From assembly GCA_947368535.1 (NCBI GenBank), contig CANBHY010000003.1, forward strand, positions 122,431 to 186,430: a DNA stretch of 64,000 nt, written 5' to 3'. The notes beneath the pieces were generated by a model. It saw only the letters and a list, made by a program, of their open reading frames with translations. It did no database searches and was not told the DNA's origin. Each line of letters opens with the position of its first letter. Within the stretch, counting starts at the first letter, position 1. Of this stretch, positions 10,201-17,119 are shown one piece after another. Position numbers and translations under genes: made by a program. This DNA comes from an uncultured Clostridium sp. Lineage in GTDB: Bacteria; Bacillota; Clostridia; TANB77; CAG-508.

Positions 10201-11969
10201 TAGATTCTATTATTAAAAATGGATTCTCAGTTATGTACATTATAGCTCAAAAATTAGTTTGGAAGTCTAATGAAGATGGATATATAGTAGGTTCTAGAGG
10301 TTCAGTTGGCTCATCATTTGTGGCTAATATGACAGGTATTACAGAAGTTAATTCTCTACAACCTCATTATAGATGTCCTAATTGTAAGTATTCAGATTTT
10401 ACTGATTATGGCGTTAAAAATGGATTTGACTTGCCTGATAAGGATTGTCCAAAGTGTGGTCATAAATTAGATAAAGATGGAATGGATATACCTTTTGAAA
10501 CGTTCTTAGGATTTAATGGAGATAAAGAACCTGATATTGACTTAAACTTTTCTGGTGAATATCAAGCAAAAGCTCATAGATATACAGAAGTAATTTTTGG
10601 AAAAGGAACAACTTTTAAAGCAGGAACTGTTGGTACAGTTGCTGATAAAACTGCATATGGATATGTTAAAAATTACTATGAAGAAAGGCATATACCAGTT
10701 ACTAGTGCTGAAATATCTAGAATTTCTACTGGATGTACTGGAATAAAGAGAACTACTGGGCAACACCCTGGAGGTATTATAGTTGTACCAAAAGGAAGAG
10801 AAATTTTTGAATTTTGTCCTGTACAACATCCAGCAGATGATCCTAATTCAGATATTGTAACTACACATTTTGATTACCACTCTATTGATCAAAACTTGCT
10901 TAAGCTTGATATTCTAGGTCATGATGATCCTACAATGATACGTATGTTATTTGATTTAACTGGAATTGATCCTACAAAAGTGCCACTTGATGATAAAGAA
11001 ACAATGTCAATTTTTAAATCAACAGAGGCATTAGGTGTAACTCCAGAACAAATACATTCAGAAGTTGGAACATTTGGTGTTCCTGAATTCGGAACTAAGT
11101 TTGTTAGGGGGATGCTTGTAGATACTAAACCTACTACGTTTGCTGAATTAATAAGTATTTCTGGATTATCACATGGTACTGACGTATGGCTTAACAATGC
11201 ACAAGAGTTGATTAATCAAGGAATAGTTAATTTAAGTCAAGCTATAGGTTGTAGAGATGATATTATGGTATACTTAATGAAAATGGGATTAGAGCCTAAC
11301 CATGCTTTTAAAATAATGGAAACTGTTCGTAAAGGTAAAGCATTAAAAGATCCAGAAAAATGGGCAGAATATGTTCAAATGATGAAAGACCATGATGTTC
11401 CAGAATGGTATATAAAATCATGTGAAAAGATTAAATACATGTTTCCCAAAGCCCATGCTGCTGCATATGTTACTAATGCTTTTAGAATAGCATGGTTTAA
11501 AGTACATAAACCAGAAGCATATTATACAGCATATTTTACAATTAGAGCTGATGGCTTTGATTATGATATAATGTGTCATGGAAAAGAAAAAGTTTTAAAC
11601 AAAATGCGTGAAATTGATATGGCTGGAAATGCAGCATTACCTAAAGATAAAGATTTATATCCTATATTAGAACTAGTTTTAGAAATGTATGAAAGAGGTA
11701 TTAAATTTTTACCAGTTGATTTATATGAATCAGATGCAACTAAATTTAAAATGGAGGAAGATGGAATTAGACCACCTTTAAATAGTGTTCCAGGTTTAGG
11801 AACAGTAGCAGCTTTAAGTATTCAAGCTGCTCGTGAAGAAGAAAAATTTATGTGTATTGATGATTTGCAATTAAGAGGAAAAGTTGGAAAATCAGTTATT
11901 GAAGTTTTAGCTAAACAGGGTTGCTTAGATGGAATGACTCAAAGTAATCAAATGTCTTTGTTTGCATAA
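7215..11969 (+). CDS. polC: DNA polymerase III alpha subunit, PolC type
   Basis: The replicative polymerase of low-G+C Gram-positives. Order along about 1584 residues: N-terminal domain; coiled Glu/Gln-rich linker (about 155-215); two OB-fold copies (about 225-330 and 355-463); PHP domain opening with RVELHMHTQM (about 478); DEDD proofreading exonuclease inserted in PHP (VLDLETTGLSF about 568, HNADFDIGFLK about 650); four-Cys zinc site (CPNC...CPKC, about 1055-1085); catalytic PDIDLNFSGE (about 1107); C-terminal helix-hairpin region. The family is usually about 1440 residues, and the excess is largely the second OB copy. Start is ATG 7215 or TTG 7212, both after AAGG at 7199. Confidence 0.97.
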   Translation: MLDKVKDIFSDYSNKQENINEADFLKANLYKKSNRLEVCLTSKLQISIDEISNFEDYIIDRFKVGSARIEIKYEDIDIEPTIEKDWKKLVGYMSKKEPMTRAILTNSTVKVEDSTISVGLKIKGEDLLTSKKFDKGLEHLVYNLYNKHFKVNFEEEKKYSKEEYEQYLKVQEHEAILHVQEMARKEAEERAIQKAKQEEMQRQMMAEQMESEGANGEVAVSPDGLIFGKTANFKSNFAAIENINDSTSKVNIEGEITNVSTREIKNNRTIVNFSVDDGNASIICKAFIDTVLIPGILQKIKEGQGIKVDGTAKFDDYANEITIMANNAVTSNFKISGKTDEGSENEAKSDEQSPLIYGRSMSIKTPKINIIDINNDTDRVCLEGEVVLIGDPRDIKGDRTIISFNLYDGTSTMTIKAFIETKKSKEILGRLKKAKGIKLDGVAKYDNFAKEITVMANTILETQGVTKTKRMDNAPEKRVELHMHTQMSQMDAVTSAEDLLKRAVSWGWKSIAITDHGVVQSFPEAHKFLGKSGADIKVIYGVEAYFVPDKDPSVNRPDKQDIDGEYCVLDLETTGLSFRTEKITEVGIIKIKNGEVVDEFECFVNPEKPIPQEVVEVTHITDEMVKDAETIDKVIPKIIDFIGDSVLVAHNADFDIGFLKHNFEEYGYSLENTYIDTLRLAKVIFPEMKKYKLGMIADKLEIEVEVAHRALDDVKTLVQVFNVMIEKLKEKGAKTVNDIDIVFAGDPDAYKKLPSYHAIILAKDYVGLKNLYKLVSYSHLDYFYKKPRILKSLFEKYREGLILGSACEAGELYRAIVAGKSDEDIEAIAKYYDYLEIQPLGNNQYMVRNGTVADDFELQNINRKIVELGDRLGKPVVATCDVHFMDPQDEIYRRILQAGQKYDDADFQAPLYLRTTEEMLDEFAYLGEEKAYEVCVTNTNLISDMCDKISPISDEKCPPHIEGCEQTIKDIAYDKAHELYGEELPEIVQSRLDKELDSIIKNGFSVMYIIAQKLVWKSNEDGYIVGSRGSVGSSFVANMTGITEVNSLQPHYRCPNCKYSDFTDYGVKNGFDLPDKDCPKCGHKLDKDGMDIPFETFLGFNGDKEPDIDLNFSGEYQAKAHRYTEVIFGKGTTFKAGTVGTVADKTAYGYVKNYYEERHIPVTSAEISRISTGCTGIKRTTGQHPGGIIVVPKGREIFEFCPVQHPADDPNSDIVTTHFDYHSIDQNLLKLDILGHDDPTMIRMLFDLTGIDPTKVPLDDKETMSIFKSTEALGVTPEQIHSEVGTFGVPEFGTKFVRGMLVDTKPTTFAELISISGLSHGTDVWLNNAQELINQGIVNLSQAIGCRDDIMVYLMKMGLEPNHAFKIMETVRKGKALKDPEKWAEYVQMMKDHDVPEWYIKSCEKIKYMFPKAHAAAYVTNAFRIAWFKVHKPEAYYTAYFTIRADGFDYDIMCHGKEKVLNKMREIDMAGNAALPKDKDLYPILELVLEMYERGIKFLPVDLYESDATKFKMEEDGIRPPLNSVPGLGTVAALSIQAAREEEKFMCIDDLQLRGKVGKSVIEVLAKQGCLDGMTQSNQMSLFA
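7887..8599 (+). repeat. Tandem OB-fold duplication inside polC
   Basis: Two diverged copies, at about 7887-8209 and 8277-8599, each begin with IFGK/IYGR and share an aligned core: EGEITNVSTREIKNNRTIV against EGEVVLIGDPRDIKGDRTII, then KAFI in both, then GIKVDGTAKFDDYANEITIM against GIKLDGVAKYDNFAKEITVM. The duplication is visible in the protein rather than in the DNA, so it is old. Confidence 0.85.
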
Positions 11970-11997
11970 AAATAAATATAGATAGGATTTTAATAGA

Positions 11998-12297
11998 ATG
12001 AGTGATTATGGTTTTATATTCACATGGCAATTTGCTGTGTTGTATTTGATAATTATTAATTTAATAGGTTTTTTTGCTATGTGGATAGATAAAGTAAAAG
12101 CTAGAAATGGTAGCTGGAGAATTCCAGAAAATACTCTTTTTATGATTACTTTTCTTGGTGGCGGATTTGGAACTATTGCAGGAATGTATAAATTTAGGCA
12201 TAAAACTAAGAAATTACGTTTTACAATATGTTTTCCAGTAATATTGCTAACAGAAATTGTTTTAGTAATATATGCATTAGTAAAATATGTATTTTAA
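11998..12297 (+). CDS. DUF1294 family small membrane protein
   Basis: A 99-residue integral membrane protein with three hydrophobic segments. The family signature is present: AMWIDKVKARNGSWRIPE, then LGGGFGTIAGMYKFRHKTKK. The role of DUF1294 proteins is not established. It is 28 bp after polC and probably shares its transcript, although no strong Shine-Dalgarno is seen (AGGATT at 11981). Confidence 0.85.
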   Translation: MSDYGFIFTWQFAVLYLIIINLIGFFAMWIDKVKARNGSWRIPENTLFMITFLGGGFGTIAGMYKFRHKTKKLRFTICFPVILLTEIVLVIYALVKYVF

Positions 12298-12362
12298 ATT
12301 GGTTATATTTATATTTTATATAATATATAATAAATAAATTTTATAATAGGGGGATAAAGAAA

Positions 12363-12938
12363 ATGGAAAATGAAACAAAAGAAATGAAGGGAATTTCATG
12401 GAGCTTTTTTTGGAGATTATTTCTTTGGAATATCGTAATTTTAATTCCATTAATGGCTATTATAGGTGCAGTTACTGACTTTAATTTAACAGCAAATCTT
12501 GTAGAAGCGGATGAAATAATTGATTACATAAAAGCGTATAAACCATATGTGATTGCAACAATTATAGCAGGATTTATTACTAGAATAGCATCTGCTAAAT
12601 TAGCTACTAATGGTATATTAAAGAAATATGAGGTTACTGAAGAAAATAAGCATGATATTTTAAAGAAAATAGCAGCAGTGTTTGTTGTAATTTTATGCTT
12701 ATCTATATGGAGTAATATTACTACATTAAAAAATGTTTCTAATTATGCAGAACAATATGAATCAGAGGTAAAAAAGATATCAAAAATGAGCTTAACTGAT
12801 AAAGATGAAGAGTTATTAGAAGAAATGGATTCATTTATAAGCTTTTCTGATAAAATTATAGTTGTTCAAATTCTTTGTAATGCCGCATCTATTGGATTAG
12901 CATATTACTTAGAAAGAAAATGGATTATTAAGGAATAA
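12363..12938 (+). CDS. Hypothetical membrane protein
   Basis: A 191-residue protein with hydrophobic segments at about 18-38, 60-80, 97-117 and 160-182, and a charged helical stretch between the last two (KISKMSLTDKDEELLEEMDS). No family recognised. GGGGG upstream of the ATG acts as its ribosome binding site. It ends just before a perfect intrinsic terminator that closes the pyrH-polC region. Confidence 0.7.
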   Translation: MENETKEMKGISWSFFWRLFLWNIVILIPLMAIIGAVTDFNLTANLVEADEIIDYIKAYKPYVIATIIAGFITRIASAKLATNGILKKYEVTEENKHDILKKIAAVFVVILCLSIWSNITTLKNVSNYAEQYESEVKKISKMSLTDKDEELLEEMDSFISFSDKIIVVQILCNAASIGLAYYLERKWIIKE

Positions 12939-12952
12939 TTTAAAGTATTTAT

Positions 12953-12983
12953 AAAAAACTCAATAGTTTTCTATTGAGTTTTT
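12953..12983 (+). terminator. Intrinsic terminator closing the polC region
   Basis: AAAACTCAATAG (to 12966), loop TTTT (12967-12970), CTATTGAG (12971-12978) and a U run. Because the stem is flanked by A and U runs, it can act on both strands. Confidence 0.9.
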
Positions 12984-13001
12984 TATATTTTGGCATGCAA
13001 T

Positions 13002-13030
13002 TTGAATTTTATGTAAATTTGTAGTAAAAT
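13002..13030 (+). promoter_or_regulatory. Promoter of GC-rich unit A
   Basis: TTGAAT (13002-13007), 17-bp spacer, TAAAAT (13025-13030). Downstream, a small hairpin (CGGT 13042-13045 with ACCG 13051-13054) precedes the AGGAGGT ribosome binding site at 13060. Confidence 0.65.
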
Positions 13031-13076
13031 ATATCTATTAACGGTATTTTACCGGTTACAGGAGGTACATTTAACA

Positions 13077-13742
13077 ATGAAGAACTTAAGTAGCGCGCGG
13101 CTCAAACCATATAGGATAGAAGATCCACCTGATATGGCCATGGGCTTTAAGACCTTTTTTCCTGGTTCCAAGACTTATGCGTTTGAATTTCCGATGAAAG
13201 AAGAAAATGTTGTTTTGAGGACTCTGGTTTCCACGTATTCCTTTATGGGCTTAGAATCGACAAGAATTTCAACGTCAATTCGTGATGTGGCAAGAGATAC
13301 GATAACAACAGCGGGAATATCGGAAATTTATCAGATGAAAGAGTATGTTCAAAGAGCTGATGAATGCATGGTTTGGCAGTATGATGTATCCTTGGAAAAA
13401 ATGAGGGCCTCTGGACTCAAAGTTATGACAGGTGCGGATTTCAATCTTAAGCATTGTGCAATTCAATTCTTGCAGTATAATGGCAGGATACCACCACTTA
13501 AAATTGCCTATGAAACGGAGATGAAAAAAGAGGGTGAGTTTGTCTATGCAAGAGGTTCTGCAGGCGGATGGAAGTTTGTGCATATGAAGGTAGATCCAAA
13601 ATTTCCGTGGGATATGCTTCAGAAAATGACTTTGAAGGTGTTTCGGAATAGCCTCGTTCTAGTTTTCTTTAATGAAGAGACGAAGAAACATCCTGATGAG
13701 TTAGTTTTATGGTATAGTCCTTCCATGATGCCACTTATTTAA
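13077..13742 (+). CDS. Orphan protein of GC-rich unit A
   Basis: A 221-residue, apparently soluble protein with no signal peptide and no family I recognise. It mixes helix and strand, with Phe/Met/Lys-rich stretches and a C-terminal LVLVFFNEETKK strand. Its base composition differs sharply from the neighbours (24 of 60 bases G/C at 13141-13200, against 17 of 60 at 14881-14940 in recG). It uses codons rare here, including two CGG. It stands alone with its own promoter, AGGAGGT site (10-nt spacing) and a following hairpin, between a native terminator and the recG promoter. Acquisition by transfer is inferred; the function is unknown. Confidence 0.75.
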   Translation: MKNLSSARLKPYRIEDPPDMAMGFKTFFPGSKTYAFEFPMKEENVVLRTLVSTYSFMGLESTRISTSIRDVARDTITTAGISEIYQMKEYVQRADECMVWQYDVSLEKMRASGLKVMTGADFNLKHCAIQFLQYNGRIPPLKIAYETEMKKEGEFVYARGSAGGWKFVHMKVDPKFPWDMLQKMTLKVFRNSLVLVFFNEETKKHPDELVLWYSPSMMPLI

Positions 13743-13763
13743 AATTGTTAAAAGCTAAGATAG

Positions 13764-13796
13764 AGGGCACGTATACGAAATGTGTATGCGTGTCCT
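13764..13796 (+). terminator. Hairpin after unit A, no U tract
   Basis: A 13-bp stem with two G-U pairs (13764-13776 with 13784-13796) and the 7-nt loop GAAATGT. Only UUU follows, unlike the native terminators nearby. The loop is almost the same as that after unit B. Confidence 0.6.
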
Positions 13797-13828
13797 TTGC
13801 TAGTTAATAATTTAAATAATGCAAACTA

Positions 13829-13857
13829 TTGATATTATTATTTTTTTAGTATATTAT
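13829..13857 (+). promoter_or_regulatory. Sigma-A promoter of recG
   Basis: TTGATA (13829-13834), 17-bp spacer, TATTAT (13852-13857), 25 bp before the start codon. Confidence 0.6.
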
Positions 13858-13881
13858 AAGAAAAAATGTTTGGAGGAATGA

Positions 13882-15930
13882 ATGTCAAATTTAGATAAAA
13901 ATATTCAATATATAAAAGGAGTGGGAGAAGCTCGTGCAAAACTTTTAAATAAACTTGGGATATTTACTTTAAAAGATTTGATTACATATTATCCTAGAAC
14001 ATATGAAGATAGAAGTATTCCTAAAAAGATAGAAGAACTTGTAGATGGTGAAGAGGCTTTAATTGAGGTTATGCCTGTTACTAGAGTTAGTGAAGTTCGT
14101 ATAAGAAGAAATATGACTATTATAAAAATGAGTGCTAGAGATGATACAGGTGTGTGTCAATTTACTTGGTTTAATCAGCCTTATTTGAGACAGATGTTTA
14201 AACCAGGAGAGTATTATAAATTTTATGGAAAAGTTTCTAAAAAGGGTAGTAAAGTGGAAATGAATTCACCAGTGTATGATAAGCTGGAGGACACTAAAAA
14301 TACAGGTAGAATTATTCCTATTTATCCTACGACATATAAACTTCCTCAAACTACATTAAGAAGAGTTATTGAAACTGGTATTCATGAATTAGAGGGTAGT
14401 ATTGAAGAAACTTTGCCTGAATATTTAGTTTCAGAATATAAATTGCTAGATTTAGATAGAGCTGTTAATCAAATTCATTTTCCAAATAGTTTTGATGATT
14501 TTAATTTAGCTAAAAAAAGATTAGTTTTTGAAGAATTATTATCAATGCAACTTGCTTTACTTGCTTTAAAAAATCAGTATACTAAAGATGTTAAAGGTAT
14601 AAAATTTAGCAAAAATGCAAAGATGTCAGATGTTATAAATAAATTGCCATTTTCACTTACTAAGGCACAACTTAGAGTATTAGAAGAAATTGATAAAGAT
14701 ATGGAAAGTGATAAACCAATGAACAGACTTCTTCAAGGAGATGTTGGTTCTGGTAAAACTATTGTTGCATTAATTGCAGCATACAAATGTGTAAAGTGTG
14801 GATATCAGGCAGCAATTATGGCACCAACTGCGATTTTAGCTTCGCAACATTTAGAAAGTTTTAATGAAATTTTATCAAGTTTTGGTATCAGATGTGAGCT
14901 ATTGATTAGTGGTATCACTAAAAAGAAAAAAGAAGATATATTGCAAAGATTAGAAAATGGTGATATTGATATTGTTATAGGAACACATGCTTTACTAGAA
15001 GATAATGTTGTGTTCAAAAATTTAGGTTTAGTTGTAACTGATGAACAGCATAGATTTGGGGTAAGACAAAGAAGTGTTATTACAGAAAAGGGAGATAATC
15101 CTGATGTATTAGTTATGACTGCTACTCCAATTCCTAGAACATTAGCACTTATACTATATGGAGACTTGGATATTTCTATTATTGATGAGCTTCCACCAAA
15201 TAGAAAAAAAATTGAGACTTTTGCTGTTACTAAAGGAATGGATGATAGAGTAAATGCCTTTTTAAAGAAAAACATAGATGAAGGCAGACAGGCATATATT
15301 GTGTGTCCATTAGTAGAAGAAAGTGAAGAAATTAATGCGAAGTCTGTTATGGAACTTGCAGAACATTATAAGAATAAAGTTTTTACAGAATATAAAGTAG
15401 AATATTTGCATGGTAAGATGAAGCCTAAAGAAAAAGATGCTATTATGGAAGAATTTAAAAATGGAAATATAGACATTTTGATTTCAACGACTGTTATTGA
15501 AGTAGGTGTAAATGTTCCTAATAGTAGTATTATGGTTGTTGAAAATGCTGAGAGATTTGGTTTAGCTCAACTACATCAATTAAGAGGTAGAGTTGGTAGA
15601 GGTGAGTATCAGTCCTATTGTATTTTAAAATATAATGGAAATTCTGAAATTATTAAAAAGAGAATGAAAGTCATGACAGATACTAATGATGGATTTGTTA
15701 TTTCAGAAAAAGATATGGAACTTCGTGGAACTGGTGAATTCTTTGGAACTAGGCAACATGGTATTCCTGAATTTAAAATTGCAAATTTGTTTGAAGATAT
15801 TGTTACATTAAAGTCAGTTCAAGCAATTGCTAATAAGATAATCGAGGATGATCCTAAACTAGAAAAAGACAAAAATAAATTATTAAGAAATATTGTTGAT
15901 GAGAAATTTGGAAATCGAATAGAGATATAA
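13882..15930 (+). CDS. recG: ATP-dependent DNA helicase RecG
   Basis: A superfamily-2 helicase that reverses stalled forks and processes recombination branches. The 682 residues are normal. An N-terminal wedge/OB region (about 1-240) is followed by Walker A GDVGSGKT (about 288), the box II variant DEQHRFGVRQR (about 386), TATPIPRTLAL (motif III), and motif VI QLRGRVGRGEY. The start is set by TTGGAGGAATG. It has its own promoter, immediately after GC-rich unit A. Confidence 0.97.
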   Translation: MSNLDKNIQYIKGVGEARAKLLNKLGIFTLKDLITYYPRTYEDRSIPKKIEELVDGEEALIEVMPVTRVSEVRIRRNMTIIKMSARDDTGVCQFTWFNQPYLRQMFKPGEYYKFYGKVSKKGSKVEMNSPVYDKLEDTKNTGRIIPIYPTTYKLPQTTLRRVIETGIHELEGSIEETLPEYLVSEYKLLDLDRAVNQIHFPNSFDDFNLAKKRLVFEELLSMQLALLALKNQYTKDVKGIKFSKNAKMSDVINKLPFSLTKAQLRVLEEIDKDMESDKPMNRLLQGDVGSGKTIVALIAAYKCVKCGYQAAIMAPTAILASQHLESFNEILSSFGIRCELLISGITKKKKEDILQRLENGDIDIVIGTHALLEDNVVFKNLGLVVTDEQHRFGVRQRSVITEKGDNPDVLVMTATPIPRTLALILYGDLDISIIDELPPNRKKIETFAVTKGMDDRVNAFLKKNIDEGRQAYIVCPLVEESEEINAKSVMELAEHYKNKVFTEYKVEYLHGKMKPKEKDAIMEEFKNGNIDILISTTVIEVGVNVPNSSIMVVENAERFGLAQLHQLRGRVGRGEYQSYCILKYNGNSEIIKKRMKVMTDTNDGFVISEKDMELRGTGEFFGTRQHGIPEFKIANLFEDIVTLKSVQAIANKIIEDDPKLEKDKNKLLRNIVDEKFGNRIEI

Positions 15931-15968
15931 AATGTCGAAAAATGCGATGAATTTAATATATACGTGGC

Positions 15969-15997
15969 TTGAAAAAATGGTAAAAATGTAGTATAAT
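15969..15997 (+). promoter_or_regulatory. Promoter of GC-rich unit B
   Basis: TTGAAA (15969-15974), 17-bp spacer, TATAAT (15992-15997). The -10 overlaps an upstream in-frame ATG at 15996, which therefore cannot be the translation start of the transcript. Confidence 0.75.
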
Positions 15998-16064
15998 GGT
16001 TATGTTAACTAATAATTTTACACACGGGCAGCTTTGCCTAAGAGAAAGACACGAGGTAGTTAAA

Positions 16065-16742
16065 ATGCAAACGCAGCAGAAAAGGTTTATGCAGGTAGAC
16101 TTTTCGAGGCAGAGGCTTCATTCATCAATTGCTGGAGCACTTAGACGGAAAGGCATTCCTAATGATTTGAGAGGATATGACCTGGTACGTGGAGTGGTTT
16201 TCGGTATGATGGATCATCCAGAATATTCAATGGAGGTTGCTCTGGAGAGAGCAATGGAGAGAACTTCTATGCCGGGAGCACCACGAGACATACAGGAAGC
16301 ATATGAGTGCTTGTGGGAGTGTGTTGAATCGGCTCTTAGAGAGGTAGATTTCCATGAAGACAGGGATTATTCTAAGAGAAGAATGAGCAACCTTGAAACC
16401 GCCAATGCTTTTATTCAGCGAATTCTGCGTGAAGTCAGGAAGGATTATTGTTATTCATCAACAATTCAGTTCATGCGTGAAAAGAACTTCGAGAACTATT
16501 TTGCGTATGATATTCTGAAAAATATGATTTTCAAAAAGTTGATGGATGACGATGCATCAGATGCGGAACTTTATAACTATGCATATCGGAATACTTTTGC
16601 GGTAGCGGAAATTGCTGATATGCACAAGGCTGTTAGATCCGTTGATAAGGAGATTGCGAAGATATTGCCGGAAAATGAAACAATGCACAGCTATGTTGCA
16701 AAATGCGTGGAAGAAATCTATGCAAAACAGCAGGAGAGCTGA
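16065..16742 (+). CDS. Orphan helical protein of GC-rich unit B, possibly two Spo0A_C-like domains
   Basis: A 225-residue, mostly helical protein. Start at 16065 is chosen because it follows CGAGGTAG and lies downstream of the promoter. The first half has GIPNDLRGYDLVRG followed by a helix ending DIQEAYECLWECVESALR. This resembles the pattern of the Spo0A C-terminal DNA-binding domain (GVPAHIKGY...VERAIRHAIE). The second half (about 130-215) repeats the pattern more weakly (YFAYDILKNMIF ... HKAVRSVDKEIAK). If so, it could be a DNA-binding regulator; this is an inference from pattern only. It has elevated G+C (27 of 60 at 16201-16260), two CGG codons, its own promoter and a closing hairpin. 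Confidence 0.7.
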   Translation: MQTQQKRFMQVDFSRQRLHSSIAGALRRKGIPNDLRGYDLVRGVVFGMMDHPEYSMEVALERAMERTSMPGAPRDIQEAYECLWECVESALREVDFHEDRDYSKRRMSNLETANAFIQRILREVRKDYCYSSTIQFMREKNFENYFAYDILKNMIFKKLMDDDASDAELYNYAYRNTFAVAEIADMHKAVRSVDKEIAKILPENETMHSYVAKCVEEIYAKQQES

Positions 16743-16759
16743 AATATGTTTGCGAGGGG

Positions 16760-16794
16760 AAGACTCCCACCACGAAATTTGTGGTGAGAGTCTT
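16760..16794 (+). terminator. Hairpin after unit B, no U tract
   Basis: A 14-position stem with one C/A mismatch (16760-16773 with 16781-16794) and the 7-nt loop GAAATTT. It is followed by UUGGCG rather than a U run. Confidence 0.6.
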
Positions 16795-16833
16795 TGGCGT
16801 TTATTAAATAAATTGTATATAGTGTACTTATAC

Positions 16834-16862
16834 TTGATTTTTTTGGGTATAGCCTATATAAT
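16834..16862 (+). promoter_or_regulatory. Sigma-A promoter for gene 16895 and the kinase
   Basis: TTGATT (16834-16839), 17-bp spacer, TATAAT (16857-16862). Confidence 0.7.
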
Positions 16863-16894
16863 GGAAATATATTTTAATAAAAAAGGATGTTAAA

Positions 16895-17083
16895 ATGGAC
16901 TTAGTTTTAAAAGTATTAGGAGCTATTTTAGTTTTAATAGGAATAATTTTAGTATATGATGCACGACCAATTACTAAAAAATATTTTGGCTTTGGTGATC
17001 AAAATGAAGGGGCATTAGGTCTTAAAATACTAGGATTTATATTTGCTCTGATTGGTGGTATATTATTATTATTTTATTTATAG
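16895..17083 (+). CDS. Small two-pass membrane protein
   Basis: 62 residues: two hydrophobic helices (about 3-22 and 42-61) joined by a loop with KKYFGFGDQNEG. AAAAGGATG precedes the ATG. It is first in a unit with the TGS/uridine-kinase gene and the RNHCP gene. Similar small proteins are common in Clostridia without an assigned role, and I do not recognise a specific family. Confidence 0.7.
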   Translation: MDLVLKVLGAILVLIGIILVYDARPITKKYFGFGDQNEGALGLKILGFIFALIGGILLLFYL

Positions 17084-17119
17084 ATATAATTTAGGATACA
17101 AATGAAAGGAAAGAAATAT

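Noticed and set aside
13042..13060. Operator-like repeat before cassette A
   Set aside because: CGGT/ACCG pairing is only four base pairs plus a bulged extension; noted as a small leader hairpin, not as a regulator site.
16612..16893. 93-codon frame running from unit B through its hairpin
   Set aside because: It overlaps the orphan gene in another frame, crosses the closing hairpin and the next promoter, and has no ribosome binding site.
16740..16894. Hairpin after unit B as a CRISPR or integron repeat
   Set aside because: It occurs once, with no spacer array and no integrase. Only its loop resembles that of unit A.
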